In this document: one piece after another, positions 19,040 to 26,717 of the stretch
How the letters are laid out: every line of letters begins with the position of its first letter
How positions within the stretch are numbered: the first letter of the stretch is position 1
Source of the DNA: Caballeronia sp. dw_19
GTDB lineage: Bacteria > Pseudomonadota > Gammaproteobacteria > Burkholderiales > Burkholderiaceae
Direction: 5' to 3'
DNA: 51,427 bases
Assembly (NCBI RefSeq): GCF_018449515.1
Contig: NZ_JAAVUQ010000049.1
Span: forward strand, 1 to 51,427
Notes under the pieces: model-generated
Databases searched by the model: none
The model's input: the letters and a program-made list of their open reading frames with translations, nothing else
Told to the model about the DNA's origin: nothing
Made by a program: the position numbers and the translations under genes

Positions 19040-21235
19040 TCAAGCACCCGTCAACCACGAATCCAGCGTGCCATTATTGAGATGGATTTTAAGAACAGCC
19101 TGATAGGCGTCGAACTGCGTTGTAACTGCGCTAACCTGGTTGTTATAGAAATCGCTTTCAGCGGACAACACGTCCAGCAACGTCCGTCGGTTCAGGTGAT
19201 ACCACTGCTCGAAAAACTGCTTGCGGATCAGATCCGATTCCGTGGAAAGCTGGTCGTACAGCTTGGCGCGCGTGCTCATGGCGAGCGCGTCATGGTAGGC
19301 ATCCCGTACCTTGAATTCCGAGTCAAGCGCCAGCTGGTCGCGCTTATCAAGGCTCGACGAAGCACGCGACAGCGCTGCGCGCTCGGCGGCACGCTGGCTG
19401 CCACCCTGGAATGGCGTCCAGGACAGTTGCAGCATGGTTGACCAGGGTTGACGGTTGCCGAACACATCCGGCGCCGTATTCTTGTTGATCACCCAGTTCA
19501 ATTTGGGCATTGAGTCTGCCCGCACCGACTGAGCGTTCAACTTCGCAGCTTCGGCTTCCGCGTCAGCCTGGGCGATTGCCGGGTTCTGCGCCACGGAGCT
19601 GACTGCTGAATCTACGCCATCAAGCATGAATTGCCAGTGAACCCCGCCGGGCATGGGAGTAGGCTCTTCGCCGACCAGCTTGCGGACCGCGATCTCTTGC
19701 GTGCGCACTTGTGCGGCAACCGTTGCCTGCGACGTCTGGGCCTGCAGCAACCGGGCCTGAGCTTGCGTCAATTCGCTCAGGCGGCCCGGGTCCGCCTTGA
19801 CAATCTCTTCCAGCATTTGCACCAGTTGCGACATACGCTTCACGTAGTTCTCGCCAATCGCATACACGGCGCGGTTCTTGGCCAGCTCGACCAGGCTGCT
19901 CGAGGTGTCGTAAGCATTCTGCTGCGCCAGGGTCTGGTAGTACAGCTCCGCGGCCTGCGCCGTTTTCGTGCGGCTGTCGATACTCTTGCTCGTCTTGCCA
20001 AAGTCATAGATCAGGGTAGTGATCGCAACACTCGCGGTCGGACGGTTGTACTGGTTGAAGCTGGCGCTATCGCCGGTAATGGCAGGCGAATTCGCGCCGA
20101 CCTGGATCTGCGGATAACGCTGGCCCTTCACCTGATCGACGTCGAACTTTGCCGCGTCCCAGTCATTGCGCGCCTGCTTGAGGGCCGGGCTGCGCGCAGC
20201 AGCGGCGTCCGCGGCGTTGCGCAGGGCGGCGCGTACTGCCTGCTCCGGCACGACCGCTGTATTGAGGACCGAACGCGACGTGCTGCCGTCGTCCAGCCAG
20301 TCCGAATACGTCTGGTCGTTCGAGCGCATGGTGCGCACGGTGCGACGAATGCCGGCGGGCGGATTGGCCATTACCATGGCCGATCGGGCGTCAAGCGTGG
20401 CCTGCACCGATGCCTTGTTCGCCATGCCTGCACCGGATACGGAAGGCGAATCACTGTCTGCTTGTGCAGTGCTGCCCGTAGCCAGCGAGCCTCGCAGTGA
20501 CTGGAGATCGCTTAGCACGTTGGGCACCCGCGGGGAAACAGCGGATGCCGTTTGCGTCGGGCTGACGGCGCGAATAGGCGACTGCGCCATGCCGATGCGT
20601 GCGCTATTGGTAGCGGTAAATTCCGGACGCAGCGCGGAAGGGGCCGACGCAGCAGCCGACGCAGGGACAGCAATCTGCGGCGCCGCGGCCTGAACTGCCG
20701 GCACGGCTGGTTGCTGCGAAGCCTGCACAATGCCGGCGTTCGCGAAGGCCTGGGCAAAACTGCCCGATAACGGCGGCAAGCTCGCGCTTGAGCGCGTGGC
20801 CGAGGGTTGCACCGCTTCGCTAGCGCTTGCCTGCAAAGGCTGCATGGCCACGGGATTCGCCTCTATAGCGCGTGACACCGCAACCGCTTGCGGCGACTCA
20901 TACACGGCAGCCGCGGCAGGAGCCACCGCCACCGGCTGCGCTCGCGGTGCGCCCGGCGCTATGGCGCGAGCCAGCGCTACCGCCCCGTCCATGTTGTTGT
21001 CGGCCGAAGCTGCCGGCTGGGTTAGCCGTGACTGCTGCGGCGCCCACGCCATGTCGTCCAGCGCTGACCTGGCCTTTGCGTCCGTTGCGCTGAATGCCAG
21101 CCCGATAACACCGCTACCGACCAATACGCCCATCGCGGAGAACAACGTCCGGTTCGGGGTGATGCCATACGGAAGCGCGCCATCAAGCTTGTTTCCGGCG
21201 CGGATCAACCGCACTTTGTTTGATTGTGTTGACAT
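19040..21235 (-). CDS. TolC-family outer-membrane protein of a type I secretion system, with long N-terminal extension
   Basis: Outer-membrane channel component. The TolC-like region occupies about residues 330-731: helical, Gln/Ala-rich, with the two internally repeated halves marked by LIYDFGKTSKSIDSRTKTAQ and LSWTPFQGGSQRAAERAAL, and ending HLNNGTLDSWL. Before it lies a hydrophobic segment (about 32-55, TLFSAMGVLVGSGVIGLAF) that may be a signal peptide with a long n-region. Then come about 270 residues of low-complexity Ala/Pro/Ser/Gln sequence not found in classical TolC, which at about 470-500 residues is much shorter. It begins 6 nt after the adaptor stop codon; the ribosome site (GAGAGATAAG) is weak, suggesting coupled translation. 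It is the last gene of the secretion operon. Confidence 0.88.
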   Translation of the reverse strand: MSTQSNKVRLIRAGNKLDGALPYGITPNRTLFSAMGVLVGSGVIGLAFSATDAKARSALDDMAWAPQQSRLTQPAASADNNMDGAVALARAIAPGAPRAQPVAVAPAAAAVYESPQAVAVSRAIEANPVAMQPLQASASEAVQPSATRSSASLPPLSGSFAQAFANAGIVQASQQPAVPAVQAAAPQIAVPASAAASAPSALRPEFTATNSARIGMAQSPIRAVSPTQTASAVSPRVPNVLSDLQSLRGSLATGSTAQADSDSPSVSGAGMANKASVQATLDARSAMVMANPPAGIRRTVRTMRSNDQTYSDWLDDGSTSRSVLNTAVVPEQAVRAALRNAADAAAARSPALKQARNDWDAAKFDVDQVKGQRYPQIQVGANSPAITGDSASFNQYNRPTASVAITTLIYDFGKTSKSIDSRTKTAQAAELYYQTLAQQNAYDTSSSLVELAKNRAVYAIGENYVKRMSQLVQMLEEIVKADPGRLSELTQAQARLLQAQTSQATVAAQVRTQEIAVRKLVGEEPTPMPGGVHWQFMLDGVDSAVSSVAQNPAIAQADAEAEAAKLNAQSVRADSMPKLNWVINKNTAPDVFGNRQPWSTMLQLSWTPFQGGSQRAAERAALSRASSSLDKRDQLALDSEFKVRDAYHDALAMSTRAKLYDQLSTESDLIRKQFFEQWYHLNRRTLLDVLSAESDFYNNQVSAVTTQFDAYQAVLKIHLNNGTLDSWLTGA

Positions 21236-21241
21236 GTCGAC

Positions 21242-22519
21242 TTATCTCTCGCGGAACGCTTCACGCGACTTGAAAATGGGTTTCAGCAGGTACGAGAGCA
21301 CGGTCTTTTCGCCAGTGCGAATTTCGACGTTGCCGGTCATGCCGGGAATGATCGGCAAATGCTTGCCGGCGGCCACGAGTTCGCTTTTATCAGTCAGAAC
21401 CTGTACCCGGTAATAGATGGCATCGGGTTTGCCCGGCGCCGCTTTCTCGTCCTGCAGCGTGTCCGGGCTGACGTCAATGACATGCCCCTTCAAGCCACCG
21501 TAAATCCCGAAGTCGTAAGCAGAAATCTTGACCATGGCCGGGAGTCCCGGATGAAGAAAGGCCACGTCTTTCGGCTGAATACGCGCCTCGACAATCAACT
21601 GGTCGGCATAAGGCACGATGCTCATGATCTGCGCGCCTGGCTGAATCACGCCGCCGATAGTCGTAATCTTGATGTCCTTGACCGTGCCCTTGACCGGCGC
21701 GACCAGCGTGGTGCGTTCCAGCACGTCAGCGCGTCCTACCAGGTTTTCCTTCGTTTGCGACAACTCGAGGTCGAGGCGCGACATTTCGTCGTTGGCATCG
21801 GACTTGTACTTGTTGCGGCGATCCACAATCTGCGACTGCAATTCGTTCGCGCTGCGCTTCATGCGCAGAACTTCGGTTTCCGAAATCAGGCCACGCGCTG
21901 CGAGCGGTTCCGTCATGTTGATTTCGTTCATCGCCAGCCCATAGCTTGTTTGAAGCGAAGCCACGGTGTCTTGCAGGGAGCGGCGACGTGATTGATACGT
22001 CTGCGTCTCACTCAGGACGACGGCCGGGTCCTTTAGGACATCGTCGGGAAACACGAGGGCCGTGCCATTCGCTTCAGCACGCAGCCGTGCAACCTTGGCT
22101 TCGAGACCGATCAGCTTGGAATGCCCTTCGGAGTACGACGAATCAGCGCGCTTCGGGTCAATGTTCAACAGCAGCTGGCCCTTCTCGACTACGTCACCTT
22201 CTTTCACATGCATGTCGGCGAGAATTCCGCCTTCCAGGCTCTGGATGATCTGCTCACGCATGACCGGAACCACTTTCCCCTGTCCCTGCGTAACTTCTTC
22301 AACGTGGGCAAATTTCGCCCAGATCAACCCGCCAACAATCACGGCAGCAACCAGGTAGAGCATGGCCATGGTGCCGGGGATCGACTGCGCGAGCATCGAT
22401 TCGCGCAAGTCGTTCATGTAGGCCGTATGGGCCGGATGGACGTAAGGCGCGGCATTCTTTTTGCGGCCGCCCGGCGTCAGTGAGCGGGCCCAATAGCCCA
22501 ATCGTGTAAATAATTTCAT
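21242..22519 (-). CDS. HlyD-family periplasmic adaptor of the type I secretion system
   Basis: A membrane-fusion protein of 425 residues. It has a short cytoplasmic N-terminus, one transmembrane helix (about 49-67, MAMLYLVAAVIVGGLIWAKF), a lipoyl/barrel-sandwich half beginning VVPVMREQIIQSLEGGILADMHVKEGDVV, a long coiled-coil hairpin (about 120-260), and a returning half VAPVKGTVKDIKITTIGGVIQPGAQIMSIVP. The C-terminal domain ends GEKTVLSYLLKPIFKSREAFRER, characteristic of HlyD/LapC proteins. Its ATG overlaps the stop of the ABC transporter gene by 4 nt. It links the inner-membrane transporter with the TolC-like channel. Confidence 0.94.
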   Translation of the reverse strand: MKLFTRLGYWARSLTPGGRKKNAAPYVHPAHTAYMNDLRESMLAQSIPGTMAMLYLVAAVIVGGLIWAKFAHVEEVTQGQGKVVPVMREQIIQSLEGGILADMHVKEGDVVEKGQLLLNIDPKRADSSYSEGHSKLIGLEAKVARLRAEANGTALVFPDDVLKDPAVVLSETQTYQSRRRSLQDTVASLQTSYGLAMNEINMTEPLAARGLISETEVLRMKRSANELQSQIVDRRNKYKSDANDEMSRLDLELSQTKENLVGRADVLERTTLVAPVKGTVKDIKITTIGGVIQPGAQIMSIVPYADQLIVEARIQPKDVAFLHPGLPAMVKISAYDFGIYGGLKGHVIDVSPDTLQDEKAAPGKPDAIYYRVQVLTDKSELVAAGKHLPIIPGMTGNVEIRTGEKTVLSYLLKPIFKSREAFRER

Positions 22520-24936
22520 GATGGTTCCTTGATGGCGCCGTGCGCCTGTGTATCGGTTCCCTGCGCGTGACTCACGGCTGGAGCGGCAGGGTTGCGCAAT
22601 GCGGCAAGCACTTCTTCCTTCGGGCCATCGGTGACCACTTTTCCTGCATCTATAACCACGATGCGATCAACCAGTTGCAGCAGCGAGGGCCGGTGCGTGA
22701 CCACTACCAGCGTGGTGCCGCGCGTGGCTTCTGCCAGATCCCTGATGAATGCGCTCTCGGTTTGCGTGTCCATTGCGCTGGTCGGCTCGTCCATCAAAAT
22801 AAGCGTGGGACGCGCAATAAGGCAGCGAGCGATGGCGACAAGTTGCTTTTGACCGCCCGACAAACCGTCGCCGTTTTCACCAATCTGCATGTTCCAGCCG
22901 TGCGGATTGCCCGCGGCTATTGCGTCGAGTCCGGTCAGCTTGGCTACTCGCAGCAACTCGTGGATGCTTGCATCGGGACGGCCAATCATCACGTTCTGAC
23001 GAAGCGATCCGTAGAACAGGCGGCTGTCCTGTGACACATAGCCCACCTTTTCGCGCCAGTCGGCCGGATCGACTTGCGTGATATCAATGCCGTCGCTGAA
23101 CACCTGGCCGCTTGTCGGACGATAAAGATTCGACATCACGCGCAGCAACGATGACTTGCCACTACCCACACGGCCCAGAATGGCGACGCGTTCTCCTGCA
23201 CGAATGTCGATGTTGATGTTCTTCAGGAATTCAGGCGGCTTCATGCCGTTCTGAACCGGGTAGTGGAAGCCCACCTGACGGAGTTCGATCGCGCCGCTGA
23301 TACCCGGGTTGTTCAAATACTGGACGTCCGGATCGCGTTCCACCGGTTTCTTCATCAGCCCGCTGAGCGAGTCGAGCGCAGCCTTGGCTTGCTGGAAGCG
23401 CACGGCCAGACCGGCAACTTGCGCCAGCGGTGCCAATGCTCGGGAAGCCAGGATCACAGAACCGATCAACGCGCCCTGCGTCAGCTTGCCTGCCGAAATC
23501 ATGTACACGCCGGCTACCACGATCATCACCGTTTCGAACTGCGTGATCCACGAGACGAAGTTCATGGCGAGCGCCGAGAGATGCTTCGATTTCATCGAAG
23601 TGTCAGACGCCTTGGCTGAAAACAGTTCCCAGCGTTCCTGCATGTAACGCTCGCCGCCAGTGGCCTTCAACGTTTCAATGCCTTCCACGCTTTCAATCAG
23701 GACACCTTGCTTGAGCGACGATTCGCGCAGGTTTTCCTTCATCACCCTCTTGAGCGGCCATTGAATCAACACGCTCACGCCGACGATCACGGGGACCAGC
23801 AGCAGCGGGATAAAGCCAAGCATGCCGCCGATCATGAAGATCACCGCGATATACAGGAACGTGAAGGGCAAATCCGACAACGTGGCGAGCGTGGCTGACG
23901 CGACGAAGTCGCGTACCGATTCAAACTCGCGCAACTGGTTGGCAAACGAGCCCGACGATGCCGGCTTGTGCTCCATGCGAATGGCGAGCGCCTTCTTGAA
24001 CAACATGGCGCCCATGATCAGATCGGCTTTCTTGCCGGCGACATCGAGCACATGAGCCCGGACGTTTCTTGCAATGAACTCGAACAGCATGGCGATCGCC
24101 ACGCCGATCGCGAGCGACCACAAGGTGACAAACGCCTGGTTCGGGACCACGCGGTCATAGACGTTCATCGTGAAGAAGGTGCCGGCCAGCGCGAGCACAT
24201 TGATCAGCAGCGCGCCAAGGGCGGCGCTCCAGTAGTAACGCCGATAACGCCACAACGTGCTCAACAGCCAGTGGCCGTCCGACTTCTCCTCAGGTATGCC
24301 CGCGCGGGTGTCGACCTTGCCAACGGGCTTCACCAGCATCGCAAAGCCGGTGTAGTTGGCTTTGAGCTGGCTGACGCCGATGGAGACGACCTTCGAGCCC
24401 GTCTCCGGCAGCACCACCAGGTAGGCGGCTTCCATTTCGTCCTGGGCCGGTTGCTGGCCTTCCTTGATTTCAGCGGCCGGCTTGATGACCTTGACGTCGT
24501 TGGGCGCGCGGCCGAGCAGGACGCAACCACCGTGATCCTTGCGGAACAGGATGACCGGCAGCAACATGGGCGACACTTCGTTGGGCTGGCGTTCGACCAC
24601 GCCGACATTGAAACCCGACTGCTCCATGGCGAGCTGTGCTTGCTTGGGGGAAATGAATCGTCCCGCGGGCAGGCCCGAGAGCATCGCCGCTTCGCTGGTC
24701 GGCTTGCCGTGGTACGCGGCCATCCATACGAGACTTTTCAACAGCGTGTCGTCAACCTTCGTCGATAGCGCCAATGCATCGTCGCCGTCCGGTTGAATGG
24801 GCGTTATCGCGCCCGGTACTTCATTTTTCATGGCATTTGACTTTTGAGCGTCCGGTGAGGAGGCTTGGGCCTCCGGACCAGCCGGGGTGGATACGTCGTT
24901 CAGTAACGACGCGGAACGATTCGTCGCGGGATGCAT
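22516..24936 (-). CDS. type I secretion ABC transporter with degenerate C39-like domain (LapB/HlyB type)
   Basis: The 806-residue energising component. An N-terminal peptidase-C39-like domain (about 60-190) lacks the catalytic Cys, as in LapB- and HlyB-type transporters that recognise but do not cleave the substrate. Six transmembrane segments lie at about 235-510. The ATPase domain has Walker A GRVGSGKSS at 588-596, signature LSGGQKQ at about 692 and Walker B LILMDEP at about 713. The chosen ATG gives a 50-60 residue polar extension; an internal ATG at 24831 is an alternative, and neither has a strong ribosome site. It is first in a three-gene operon, and two RcsB-like boxes lie in its leader. 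The absence of RTX-type partners nearby and the family relation to LapB suggest export of a giant adhesin. Confidence 0.93.
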   Translation of the reverse strand: MHPATNRSASLLNDVSTPAGPEAQASSPDAQKSNAMKNEVPGAITPIQPDGDDALALSTKVDDTLLKSLVWMAAYHGKPTSEAAMLSGLPAGRFISPKQAQLAMEQSGFNVGVVERQPNEVSPMLLPVILFRKDHGGCVLLGRAPNDVKVIKPAAEIKEGQQPAQDEMEAAYLVVLPETGSKVVSIGVSQLKANYTGFAMLVKPVGKVDTRAGIPEEKSDGHWLLSTLWRYRRYYWSAALGALLINVLALAGTFFTMNVYDRVVPNQAFVTLWSLAIGVAIAMLFEFIARNVRAHVLDVAGKKADLIMGAMLFKKALAIRMEHKPASSGSFANQLREFESVRDFVASATLATLSDLPFTFLYIAVIFMIGGMLGFIPLLLVPVIVGVSVLIQWPLKRVMKENLRESSLKQGVLIESVEGIETLKATGGERYMQERWELFSAKASDTSMKSKHLSALAMNFVSWITQFETVMIVVAGVYMISAGKLTQGALIGSVILASRALAPLAQVAGLAVRFQQAKAALDSLSGLMKKPVERDPDVQYLNNPGISGAIELRQVGFHYPVQNGMKPPEFLKNINIDIRAGERVAILGRVGSGKSSLLRVMSNLYRPTSGQVFSDGIDITQVDPADWREKVGYVSQDSRLFYGSLRQNVMIGRPDASIHELLRVAKLTGLDAIAAGNPHGWNMQIGENGDGLSGGQKQLVAIARCLIARPTLILMDEPTSAMDTQTESAFIRDLAEATRGTTLVVVTHRPSLLQLVDRIVVIDAGKVVTDGPKEEVLAALRNPAAPAVSHAQGTDTQAHGAIKEPS

Positions 24937-24981
24937 TTATTTCAGCGGATGCATTATCTGCACGGGCTCGGACACCGAAAA

Positions 24982-24995
24982 TAAGAAGCGTCCTA
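24982..24995 (-). promoter_or_regulatory. RcsB-like box 1 of the secretion operon
   Basis: Minus strand reads TAGGACGCTTCTTA preceded by ATT. The plus strand TAAGAAGCGTCCTA matches 11 of 14 positions of the RcsAB consensus, differing only in the three centre bases. It lies 45 nt upstream of the transporter start codon. Confidence 0.45.
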
Positions 24996-25087
24996 AATAC
25001 AAACAGCGAAGGGAATCCGTAATTGCTGCTCTGCGCACTGACTTAATGCGATGAGTTGATTCTCGTCGTCGGAGGCTCAGAGAACCA

Positions 25088-25101
25088 TGAGAATGGTCCT
25101 A
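25088..25101 (-). promoter_or_regulatory. RcsB-like box 2 of the secretion operon
   Basis: Minus strand reads TAGGACCATTCTCA preceded by AAT. The plus strand TGAGAATGGTCCTA matches 11 of 14 RcsAB consensus positions. It is 151 nt before the start codon, almost the same distance as the box at the Ig-repeat adhesin (158 nt). Confidence 0.45.
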
Positions 25102-25214
25102 ATTAAACGGATGCCGAACTCTTGAGTTGTTCGTGAACATGCGCTGAAAAATCAGCGGCTTACGCCTACTTAAACGAATAGCGATGGGGAATTCGGATGG
25201 GACGGCCAGACGCA

Positions 25215-25242
25215 AAAATGCCGGCGCGCGGGCCGGCATTTT
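25215..25242 (-). terminator. intrinsic terminator beside the hemJ remnant
   Basis: AAAATGCCGGC and GCCGGCATTTT form an 11-bp stem with a GCGCGG loop; A and T runs on both sides make it potentially bidirectional. No intact gene ends here. It lies 27 nt beyond the stop of the hemJ remnant on the minus strand, so it is probably the original hemJ terminator. Confidence 0.7.
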
Positions 25243-25269
25243 GATTAACGAAGCAGAACGTAACGATGA

Positions 25270-25449
25270 TTAAAATGGCGTCATAACAACAAGAAGCGTC
25301 GCACCAGCAAATCCGGGGACGGGAAATTCGTTAAACATTCTGTGCCACTTGTGAGAATGCTTATTTTCGCCTCGTTAAACCGCCCGGGCAAAACATCGCA
25401 ATAAGCGTGAGAAATAAGCACAAGCAGGACGATGCCCGGGTTGGCGTGC
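25270..25449 (-). pseudogene. decayed duplicate of the 3' end of hemJ
   Basis: 180 nt align with the last 181 nt of the intact hemJ (26284-26464), about 146 identical positions by hand count (about 81%). Translated on the minus strand it gives HANPGIVLLVLISHAYCDVL, PGRF, then after a 1-nt deletion RGENKHSHKWHRMFNEFP and GATLLVVMTPF before a stop at the same place as in hemJ. The homology stops abruptly at 25449. There is no start and no upstream half. Together with the intact gene it forms a direct repeat flanking cutC. Confidence 0.85.
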
Positions 25450-25489
25450 TTTAAGCTGCGAGGCTATGTCTCAATGAGGAAACCCCTCC

Positions 25490-26266
25490 ATGTCAACCTC
25501 CCCTGTCGTGCTGGAAATCTGTGCGGGTTCGGTTACCTCATGCCTGGCAGCGCAAGAAGGCGGCGCGAGCCGTGTCGAGTTTTGCGACAACCTGCTGGAA
25601 GGGGGCACTACCCCTTCATACGGCGCCACCGCCAGCGCGCGCGAAAAACTGCAGATACAGTTGAACGTCATCATCCGCCCGCGCGGTGGTGACTTTCTAT
25701 ATTCAAATGTCGAGTTTGACGTGATGGAGCGAGATATCCGCGCCTGCAAACAGCTCGGCGTCGACGGCGTGGTGATCGGGTTGCTCACCGCCGACGGTGA
25801 TATCGATGTGCCTCGTACCCGGCATCTGGTGGAACTGGCTGCATCCATGCCGGTTACGTTTCACCGGGCGTTCGACGTAGCGCGTGATCCGTTTGAAGCG
25901 CTGGAAGACATCATTTCCACAGGCTGCAACCGCCTCCTCACCTCCGGACAGGAAGCCAGTGCACTGGAAGGCGCTGCGCTCATCAGCAAGCTGCGTGAGG
26001 CCGCCGGCGAGCGCCTGGTGATCATGCCGGGCGCGGGCGTACGGGTGAACAATATTGCGCGACTGGTCGCGGAAACCGGTTGCGTCGAGTACCACACCTC
26101 CGGACGCGTGCCCTCCCCCAGCGGCATGCGCTATCGCAATGAACGGGTAAAAATGGGCGGTCCGGGACAGGATGAATACGCGATCGTGGAGACGTCGGCT
26201 GACTTGGTGAAACAGATTCTTTCTGAAGCGAATCAAGCGTGGCAACACGTGCACCGCTTGACGTGA
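25490..26266 (+). CDS. cutC: CutC family protein (copper homeostasis)
   Basis: A 258-residue TIM-barrel protein with the CutC hallmarks LEICAGSVTSCLAAQEGGASRVEFCDNL near the N-terminus, VIIRPRGGDFLYSNVEFDVM, VTFHRAFDVARDP, CNRLLTSGQEASALEG, IMPGAGVRVNNIARL and EYHTSGR. CutC was named for copper tolerance in E. coli, though its biochemical role remains uncertain. A weak GAGG precedes the ATG by 11 nt. It is convergent with hemJ, only 17 nt apart. The repeated hemJ end on both sides of this gene suggests that it was inserted at the hemJ 3' end. Confidence 0.93.
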   Translation: MSTSPVVLEICAGSVTSCLAAQEGGASRVEFCDNLLEGGTTPSYGATASAREKLQIQLNVIIRPRGGDFLYSNVEFDVMERDIRACKQLGVDGVVIGLLTADGDIDVPRTRHLVELAASMPVTFHRAFDVARDPFEALEDIISTGCNRLLTSGQEASALEGAALISKLREAAGERLVIMPGAGVRVNNIARLVAETGCVEYHTSGRVPSPSGMRYRNERVKMGGPGQDEYAIVETSADLVKQILSEANQAWQHVHRLT

Positions 26267-26283
26267 CCATGCGGTAACGCAAT

Positions 26284-26709
26284 TTAGAACGGCTTGATCA
26301 CCACCAAAAGCGTCGCACCGAGCAGCCCGAGGATGGGAAACTCGTTAAACAGTCTGTACCACTTGTGCGAACGTTTATTTTCGCCACGTTGAAACCGCCC
26401 GAGCAAAACCCCGCAATATGCGTGATAAATAATCACCAGCGCGACGATGCCCAGCTTGGCGTGCATCCATCCCTGCCCGCGCCCGATTCCCATTACCAGC
26501 AGCAGCCACAAGCCGCACGCCAGCGCCGGCACAGCGATAAACGTCATGAAGCGGAACAGCTTGCGCGCCATCTGCAGCAGTCGCCGCGTAGCTGCCGCGT
26601 CGGTTTCCGACGCGAGATTGACGAAAATTCGCGGCAGGTAGAACAGGCCGGCGAACCACGAAGCCACTAATACTATGTGCAGCGATTTGATCCAGAGCAT
26701 CGGAAGCAT
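26284..26709 (-). CDS. hemJ: HemJ-like protoporphyrinogen IX oxidase (CopD-family membrane protein)
   Basis: A 141-residue integral membrane protein with four predicted helices. HemJ features include the N-terminal WIKSLHIVLVASWFAGLFYLPRIFVNLA, the conserved LGIVALVIIYHAYCG and the C-terminal KWYRLFNEFPILGLLGATLLVVIKPF. HemJ oxidises protoporphyrinogen IX in the many proteobacteria lacking HemG or HemY. It lies 8 nt downstream of proA and may be the last gene of the leuS-lptE-holA-proA run. Its own 3' end is duplicated beyond cutC. Confidence 0.9.
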   Translation of the reverse strand: MLPMLWIKSLHIVLVASWFAGLFYLPRIFVNLASETDAAATRRLLQMARKLFRFMTFIAVPALACGLWLLLVMGIGRGQGWMHAKLGIVALVIIYHAYCGVLLGRFQRGENKRSHKWYRLFNEFPILGLLGATLLVVIKPF

Positions 26710-26717
26710 TTTCTCGA

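Larger units (their letters stand above)
24937..25214. other. leader of the type I secretion operon
   Basis: No gene seen. It contains two RcsB-like boxes and a 12-mer (GACTTAATGCGA, 25040-25051) that is identical to one at 18595-18606 in the autotransporter leader. Confidence 0.55.
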
